From the NCBI GenBank assembly GCA_020744225.1, contig JAGMWG010000020.1:558001-622000 (forward strand): a stretch of 64,000 nt of DNA, given 5' to 3'. Of this stretch, positions 57,132-64,000 are shown piece by piece. Positions within the stretch are counted from its first letter, which is position 1. Every line of letters starts with the position of its first letter. Source of the stretch: Paraphoma chrysanthemicola (taxonomy: Eukaryota > Ascomycota > Dothideomycetes > Pleosporales > Phaeosphaeriaceae). Position numbers and translations under genes: made by a program. The notes under the pieces are model-generated. The model saw only the letters and a list, made by a program, of their open reading frames with translations. It had not been told where the DNA came from and did not search any database.

Positions 57132-58302
57132 TCTCCATGCGTATTCGCAACACTGGCGAGTCCCTATCGAGGCCCTTTCCTCGACTACAGCGTACCAGGC
57201 GATGCCGGGGAAGAACATCACATTCCGACGTCAAACGTCGAGCATCAAAATGTACTCCATCCCCATGGCGGACTGCCTCCCGGTTACCACCACTCCTACC
57301 TGCAGCCACACCCATCTCAAACGCTCCAACATGCTGGTGGTGCCCATCATCCTGCATACACCGACATCGAGACACACCCGTCACTACATCAACCCCACCT
57401 GTTACGCCACCACTCGATGTCCCATCCGTCTCCATCCTCCTACGACGTGGGCTATCCACAAGCCTCGCATCAGTCCGTATCGCGCAAGCGCAGTCACCAA
57501 GAGGAGCAGCACTTGCATCAAGAGCTTCCGACTTTAGAGCAGCAGCTCAATCCGTACGCACAAGCAACGGGAAGCGTCTCACTCGGACACCCTGGCCAGG
57601 GATACTCCCTACAACAGTATCCTCCGCCGCAACCCCCGCAATCCGCTCTACCTCCCACCCATCACCATCACCTCCCCAATCAACACCGCAGTAAGCGTCA
57701 CCAACCAATGGAAGGCGCGCCACCTTCTCCCGCCCAGCAGCATGGTCCTCCCAGCGTCGTCGGACAGGAGGGCATGCCCCCGCCAGCAGCGCGACCACGG
57801 GGTCCAAAGCTCAAGTTCACGCCCGAAGACGACCAGCTACTCGTCGACTTGAAGGAGAAGAAAAACCTCACTTGGAAGCAGATCGCGGATTTCTTCCCAG
57901 GCCGCAGCTCCGGAACCCTGCAAGTCCGCTATTGCACGAAGCTGAAAGCAAAGACCACGGTCTGGACAGATGAAATGGTAAGTTCGCCCGTTGCAACGGC
58001 TTTTTGAAACGCACGACGTCGTGCGTTGCCAGCCACAACCTTGGTCATGCTAACCGCAATTGGCACAACAGGTCCTGAAGCTTCGCAACGCCATGCAGGA
58101 GTACGAGAACGACCGTTGGCGCATCATTTCCTCAAAAGTTGGTAGTGGCTTTTCGCCGGCTGCATGCAGAGACAAGGCCCAGGAGATCGAGGCCATCGAG
58201 GCAGCTGAAGAGGAAGATCAAGAGCAAGAGCAACACCAGAGCGGGTACACGTCGTCGCAAATGGGTGCCGGACCGAGCGAACCCAGCGCAAGTTACCAAT
58301 GA
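57132..58302 (+). CDS. Two-repeat Myb/SANT-domain protein (5' exon unresolved)
   Basis: The coding frame is open from 57132 to 57977 and joins 58072-58302 through a 94 bp intron (GTAAGT, branch GCTAAC, CAACAG). The first in-frame ATG is at 57417, giving 263 residues. The 95 codons before it are rich in Tyr/His/Pro and look coding (for example SPYRGPFLDYSVPGDAGEEH), so a short upstream exon carrying the start, ending at an acceptor near TGGTAG at 57131, is likely. The N-terminal half is Gln/His/Pro-rich and disordered. Repeat one: RGPKLKFTPEDDQLLVDLKE, then TWKQIADFFPGRSSGTLQVR. Repeat two begins VWTDEMVLKLRNAMQEYEND, then RWRIISSKVGSGFSPAACRD. An acidic Glu/Gln run and a Ser/Gly tail follow. 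It is a likely nuclear regulator related to the gene at 53174. Confidence 0.8.
57988..58027. repeat. Two perfect palindromes inside a Myb-gene intron
   Basis: CCGTTGCAACGG (57988-57999) and the 20-bp AACGCACGACGTCGTGCGTT (58008-58027) lie eight bases apart within the 94 bp intron, between the donor and the branch point. The second has an ACGT core of the kind bound by bZIP proteins. Confidence 0.85.
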
Positions 58303-60293
58303 CTAGCCGACCAACAGTGCGAGGGCCTTGCAGGACAATTCGAGAGCCTTCGAGCGTGGTGAAAGATTTCTACTTTGGGGAAGACGAGCACGAGATGATT
58401 TATTGCGGGGTTGTGCTGGACACAACCCGTCGATCCGACGTTTAATTTGGGGACACACACACACTTCTTTGAGGGCTATATGCATTTAATCACGCGCAAT
58501 TTCTTCATCCTCCTCCAACATCACGAAGTACAACGAATGCTCATGGTATACCCTTCGTTCGCATATACACACACTACACAATCACTTAAACATCGACAAC
58601 AACAACAACATCAACAACGCTACTATTGCATACAAACACAACTTTTGGGGGGCGGCGCACACCCATTCCGCGGCACAGCATTGCGAACGGCGTCAGGACA
58701 CGGGACAAGGTTTGGGGCACTACATTTTGAGGTGAGGAGATTTGAGATTCTGGGGCAGGGCATCTTCAAGAATGTGGGGATAGGATTCGAGGTACAGCAA
58801 TGGCCGTCTCCACTTGCAGCACAGGAGATCTTGGCGATTGCGTGTCCGCATGGCGGCGCATGAGAAAGAAACGGAGAGAAGGCAATGTTGAGGAAAAGAT
58901 ACCCAATGGGCGCGCACGGATTTGAGGAAGGAGGTTTTCATCGTCATTTGTTTCACTGCCTGCATTTTCCTGCTTTTCTGGCTCTCCTCTACACACTTTT
59001 TCCTATGTTTGCGAAGCAGTTGCGTACACGTCATGGACAGTTCAAGCTGTCGAGAGAAGATTCATGCATTTTGGCATTCCCCTACATCTCCAATTTTTCT
59101 TCCATCATACCCCCATCCGGCATCTCCCATTTTCGGCACAGCTATGTTTGTTATCTCAGATATCTCGGCAATGGACAAAGGCAGTGGGCAACATATGCCG
59201 AGATTCAGCATTTTTTACACTTCTCCCACAACCCCCTTTGTTTAGATCTAGTACACTTGTAATACCAGCACAAACCACTCGCACAACATCTTACACACAA
59301 AATCTCGGCATAATATGTACACATATTCTCAAATCTCGCGATCCTTCATCTCAATATAACACCACACATATGTCCCAAACACCCCGCCAAACTTAACCCG
59401 TCTCATATCAATATCACCCGCGCGCTATGTAAATCCAAATCACGTACTTTATCCACATCATCACCATCATCGGCGTTATTCTAGAAACCTTTGTGTCGCA
59501 CAGTATATATCTTGCCGTGGTTATGCGCAGGTACACCCGCCGGACACATCTGAGACACGGCGCCACCCCGCATATCAGATCTGAAACGCGACGTTGGCGT
59601 CTCAGAGCCACGCGTCTGCAGCCTGTGTCTTGTAGACCGGTCGTCGGATTGATCATACCGTCGGGATGTAGGGCTGCATGGATTTGGGGTTGAGGGCGAT
59701 GTGGCCTCAGGATGCTCTAGGTCGGAGAAGGCGTTGCAGAAGTCGGAGGTTACATCACCGGAGTGAAGATTGCGAGGTCCAAGACGATGGAGACGGCATT
59801 ATTGTTCATGGCATTATCATAATGGAGACTTAGTTCGAGAAGAGTTGTGGCATTTGAGATGCTGGGGGGCTTAGATTTGTGGAGGTTATGATGAAGGATG
59901 ATTGCGTGATGCGGGTCGAGTATGTGATGATTGTATGATATCCAGATCTTGCTATGCCGGGCCCGATGTGATTCCAGTGCCGGATATCGCATATACCTCT
60001 ACTTGCTTTACTTCGAGAAGATGGTGAACATAGCTGGTGTTGGTTTACGGTCCGTGCACATGTTTAGTGAACTGTTCCCGAAGCGAGGACCAGCATCCGC
60101 TGTATAAAGTCCAACATGCACTAAGCGCAACAAGAACGAGATCTGCACATCTCATAAAAGCAAATATTCTGGCTGTACACACGTCACGCATCCTCTTCAT
60201 CACATCTTGGCCGCTAACCTCCCTTCTCCAGTCTTTCCCAACCTCCCACCAAGTTCCAAGAATTACCCAATCTCTTATCGAGATTCGCTAATA
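58303..60293. other. 3' flank of the Myb gene and gene-poor region
   Basis: About 2 kb of AT-richer sequence with simple repeats: ACACACACAC near 58452 and CAA triplets near 58590-58615. This is probably a long 3' UTR followed by intergenic DNA. No gene was recognised. Confidence 0.45.
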
Positions 60294-60897
60294 TCACCGA
60301 TGCCGCATACTTTCCATATTGCTTGCACATAAGCGCGCCCCCCATTCCCCTCGCCAGCTGAGCGGCTTACCCACAAGCGAGAAAATCTCGTTTGGAAATA
60401 CCCGGGTCGAGCTCAAGTGCGATAGAGTACTTCCGCTCATACCGCGCTCATTCCACCATGCAGTGGCGTACCGCCGCGCGTGCAGAACGTCGGCGCGTGC
60501 TTTGTCTGTTGCTGGGAGATTGGAAACAGTGAGGCGGATTTGTGCTGAGATGTCGTCAACGCAAGTCACGCGCAGAGGTAGAGTGACTTCGGGCGGGGAT
60601 AAGATGACGACTGCTAGCTGGGTCCTAACTTTCGTGCTCTCGGGCAGCGCGAGACAATAATGGCACGTACCCGACTTGTCCAAGGTTTTCCGGCCAGTAG
60701 CCGTTGTGGCTTTCTCCACACACACCCACTCTGCTCTGATTCAACGAACCAATGGTTCCCGAACCCACATCCCAGAAACACAATATCCGCAAGAGGCACG
60801 TCCCGTACGACCAGCGAGATGGTGCGCGGGCAGTGGCCAAGCACACGTCAGAAAACGTGCCGCTGAGTGTGTCGTTCGGGTTGATGGGTGTGGGCGA
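60294..60897 (-). CDS. Possible two-exon coding fragment, family not recognised
   Basis: Two adjoining minus-strand frames can be spliced in phase by a 46 bp intron (donor GTACGT near 60670, acceptor GTTAG near 60625). The result reads through NDTLSGTFSDVCLATARA, WDVGSGTIGSL, WPENLGQ, then TQLAVVILSPPEVTLPLRV and ADVLHARRYATAWWNERG to a stop at 60294. The composition is more protein-like than that of neighbouring frames. No ATG was found upstream before a stop, so a start exon would be missing. It could be a relic or chance. Confidence 0.22.
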
Positions 60898-63800
60898 CAC
60901 ATCACTGCCACGCCGTGCTCCGATCGAGACAAGGCATGTTTCTGTGCATCAGACGGTTCGGAGATCATGCATGGGAGCTTTCGATAGAGATCAGCGGCCC
61001 CGCTACCATGGGTGCAGACACACTCTTTCGGCTGTTTCTTCCGTTTGCCGCTTTCGAGGCTCCCTTGCGCTGTGTTTCCCAACACTCACACTGCCCTGTC
61101 CTGACGCGGCAAGTGATTATCGTAGCTTATGTGGATCTCGTCTGCTTTTATCGTACTCCGTCCTAGTTTGACAATGTGGGGAGGAGGGGTCGCAGAGAAT
61201 GTAACAACATGCAAGTTGTCTTGATCAGCACACCGCAGCTATGGCGATGTAGTGATTGCTTTTCCCGTCGTTCTAGAAGTGATATTACAGTCTGACTATG
61301 TGACAGTGGCAAATTACAGTGACAAGGTCTGGTGCGATGTTGCCGTTGCTGCTTTTGCGTTGATGAACCCACAGGTGTTGAGATGAGTAACACGAGTTGA
61401 AATAGCTCGAGACGAGCGTGTTGTGCGGGCGGCTTGCAGCTCTCATCTACATAGGGTTTCTGGAACAGGTCGAGCATGGGTACTGTCGAAAGTGTGTGGC
61501 GATATAGACAACCTGTCACACCAGTACGCGCCAGTTGATACGCATAGACAGATCGAGCTGCACTGTCTTGAAGAGGACAACAAGGGCAAAGCTAGCTCGA
61601 AGCTATGTAGATCCAAGACCACCTGAGAAGTCATTCGACCGTTGAGCTCCACTACGGGTCAGCAGTGCATATGCATTGGAATCGCAACAATTGCTGGCCG
61701 ATGCACTTAGTGTATACGGGCCGTTGGAGGGCAAGAGAAGCTGCTGGCCCAAATGTCATCTGCTTTCAAGGTTTGCTCCACTAAAAAGCCAAATTGACGC
61801 GGAGGGCACTTCCTTCATGAGACAAGGCCGGCCCGGCTCCGCCAGCTCACAGATATGTCATCGTCGTTGCTGGCTTCCCCACAGCCAGACGCGTCGCGAC
61901 AAGAATTAGCGTATGCACATCGTGGGCGGGACCTGTTCCCCACTTTGCTGCACGATGCTAGGAATTGTGCACGCTCCCTCGCATCTGCAGGTGCTCCGTG
62001 TCGTGTCGTGTTGGGCTATAGCAGACTCAATTAACCCCCGAGGAGCGTTGACCTGCGCTGATGCCACCCGCCGCCTGACAGCCGCCATCCGCAACCACAC
62101 CCTCTTGCGCACTACCGGAGGCAAGCAAACCAGTGACCAGTGACCGGGTAAGCGGTCAATCGCGTTTATTTCACAGAAGCATGTACCTGCAATGGCACAT
62201 GTTCGTCTTTCTCGCTCTTTGTCGAAGATTTACCCCGGGATGAGTCGGCAACAATGGGCTGCAGCTCCACTACTGCAACTAAAGACCAGAGATTATTGGA
62301 TGGGATTGTTGCCAGAAAGCGGGGATCGGTCCAATGAGTAGCGAGAGAGAGGCCCTTTTCTCGGATCCAGTATGAGGCGAGATACAGGCCTATATGCTGC
62401 CTGATATAGGTACTTGGCCCAAAGCAGAAGTATGCCGAAGGGTGAGGAAAACTGATTTTCTCCTGCTCTCTGAGCTTCATAGCGAATCTCTAAATGACCA
62501 GATTGCTGGAATGTGCTGGTGAATCCGCTTCAATAATGACGATAGTGGTCCTTATTCCTCATAAGCTGCCAGAAACCAGTAACTGTTGCGATGTCGTGAC
62601 ATAATGGTCCCCCGAAGAGTCTTCTGATACTCTCGTTACGGACATATATTTCAAAACATGTTGTTCAAAAATTGCAGAACTGTCTGGTACTTTGGTACAG
62701 GACACCGAACCCGTGTAATCTGAAGTGCGTCGAACACACTTGAACTGACGAGTACTTCTGCTGTTACAGGTACTGAACAAGATAATTTCACACTTCCCCG
62801 TGACGTAGTGAAGATGGCGAACAGTGTCGCGTTGTCTGGTCTTTTTGTAGAGCCTAGCTGCTTGAGATAGGTTTGAACAGAGTGAGAACGGCCAAAGCAA
62901 CACCAAGCGGCGAGCGAGCACCCAGCATACTGCAGGCAGTCGGCGCTGTCCGGGTGCAACGTCGCATACTCCATGGAAACGCGATGGCCGCGAATTGTGA
63001 CAACCCCCGGCTTTTCAGGAGCGAAGCGGCTGTCGCTTATTGCATCAGTGCGTCGTGATGCAGGCGGTCACTGGGACAAGACGATATCGGGCTGATGAGC
63101 GGTACGAACCAGAGGAGGACTGTTGGGATATCGCCGCGAAGTACTCTGATCAACCAGCTGACTGCATGGATGCTGGTCACCGTCCTCGCCTTCGAAGCCT
63201 GAATAGTAGACCTTAAGTCTATCTTCTTTCCAGCCACTCAAGGACTGCAAATCTCGCGCACTGCGGGCCTGGCTGTCTGAAAGTCGCTTGGTCCAGGCGA
63301 TCGTTTGCTGCAGAGGGTAGAGAGCGAATGACACCCTTGGTTGACCAAGGCTATAGCAGCCCCTATGCCATAGACGGGGTACTTGTGCCAGGGCCTTTGC
63401 AGCCGACTGAAGGTCACTGACACTTAACCGTGGCTAACGCTAGGTGCATCAGCTGTCAAAGGGTGAAGCATGCTTCCGGCGATGGACCTATGGAGTCCGA
63501 AGCCACTGAGAGATGATTGCGAGGGTAAACACTTGCCGCAGGCCGTCAGTGGGTCGAGCGGCGGCAAGGCTCTCCCCATCCAACTGCACCCGGTCTATAT
63601 CTGCTCCTTCGCTGACGGTAGAGGAGGCAGGCCAGATCCTGGAAAGTCATTGCCACCCTTAATATGAGACCTTGCATATTACTATTGTACTCGTGCGCGT
63701 GATCGCAAAGTTTCTCTGCGCTTCGGATGCGCCTTCAGAGTCAAGTCGGATCAGGGTCACCTGGACATTATAAGGAACCCATGATTTGACAGCTGTGGCC

Positions 63801-64000
63801 GAAGGAGTCGAATCTCCTCAATAAGACCAAGCTTAGGGAGAGTGCTTGCATCACCGCGTTAGATCTTTGTAGACCTATACGGCCTTCATGCATCAGTTCA
63901 AGTATGCTTGTTCTCTAGGCTTAGCTCAAGCCGTAAAAGTCCACTTGCAACGGTGTGAATTGTTGGCAAGCTTGTTCGATAATGGACCAAACCACGTGCG
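60898..64000. other. Gene-poor end of the window
   Basis: About 3.1 kb in which I see no convincing gene, RNA or mobile element on either strand. Open frames are short and motif-free. The region could be intergenic or contain decayed sequence; composition gives no clear hint of a transposon. Confidence 0.45.

Noticed and set aside
56804..57694. Frame of 296 codons overlapping the 5' part of the last Myb-type gene
   Set aside because: Low-complexity Pro/Thr/Ser translation in the wrong frame; the overlapping frame leads into the real Myb repeats.
63784..63830. tRNA-Leu/Ser-like fragments (GACAGCTGTGGCCGA and GGAGTCGAATCTCC)
   Set aside because: The T-loop is one base short, there is no anticodon arm between the fragments and no matching acceptor stem.

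Overview
This is a eukaryotic window from a filamentous ascomycete (Pezizomycotina, most likely Dothideomycetes). The evidence is short spliceosomal introns of about 45-110 bp with CTRAY branch points, protein families typical of moulds (HET-domain protein, GH62 and GH93 arabinan enzymes, single-chain 5-oxoprolinase/hydantoinase, mtr-type amino-acid permease, TRK potassium transporter) and moderate GC content. No bacterial operons, plasmid, phage, CRISPR or complete transposon is visible. The gene models below were spliced by hand; in every multi-exon model with a resolved start the exon lengths sum to a multiple of three.

Layout. 0-6 kb: divergent TIM50 (mitochondrial import) and an EDEM-type GH47 protein (ER quality control). 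6-7.5 kb: amino-acid transporter. 9.2-13.5 kb: 5-oxoprolinase-like enzyme. 14.8-18 kb: a surface/secretome group made of a GH62 arabinofuranosidase, a small cysteine-rich secreted protein and a cysteine-rich single-pass membrane protein. 18.3-20.3 kb: an unknown protein and a histidine-phosphatase (phosphoglycerate mutase family). 20.7-23.1 kb: a HET-domain incompatibility gene broken by one in-frame stop. 23.7-27 kb: ribosomal protein S19 and a dihydroxy-acid dehydratase, each containing an internal microexon (5 nt and 8 nt). 28.7-36.8 kb: an alpha/beta-hydrolase fused to a dual-specificity phosphatase, an Nbp2-like SH3 protein and the SSU72 CTD phosphatase. 38.2-42.8 kb: a GH93 exo-arabinanase, two divergent unknown membrane proteins and a possible zinc-finger protein. 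43.6-45 kb: a decayed secreted-protein gene with two stops and an apparent frameshift. 45.6-47.7 kb: TRK potassium transporter. 49.8-58.3 kb: three regulatory-looking genes with Myb/SANT-like domains, separated by long gene-free stretches. 58.3-64 kb: gene-poor.

Genes are mostly unlinked housekeeping units, as expected for a fungal chromosome. Functional groupings are loose: two arabinan/arabinoxylan enzymes (GH62 and GH93, 22 kb apart), several secreted or surface proteins, and three Myb/SANT-like genes within 9 kb. The least ordinary signals are two microexons in adjacent genes, two GC-AG introns sharing the donor GCACGC, two perfect palindromes inside one Myb-gene intron, and two genes whose breaks look like C-to-T changes, which could reflect RIP-type mutation.
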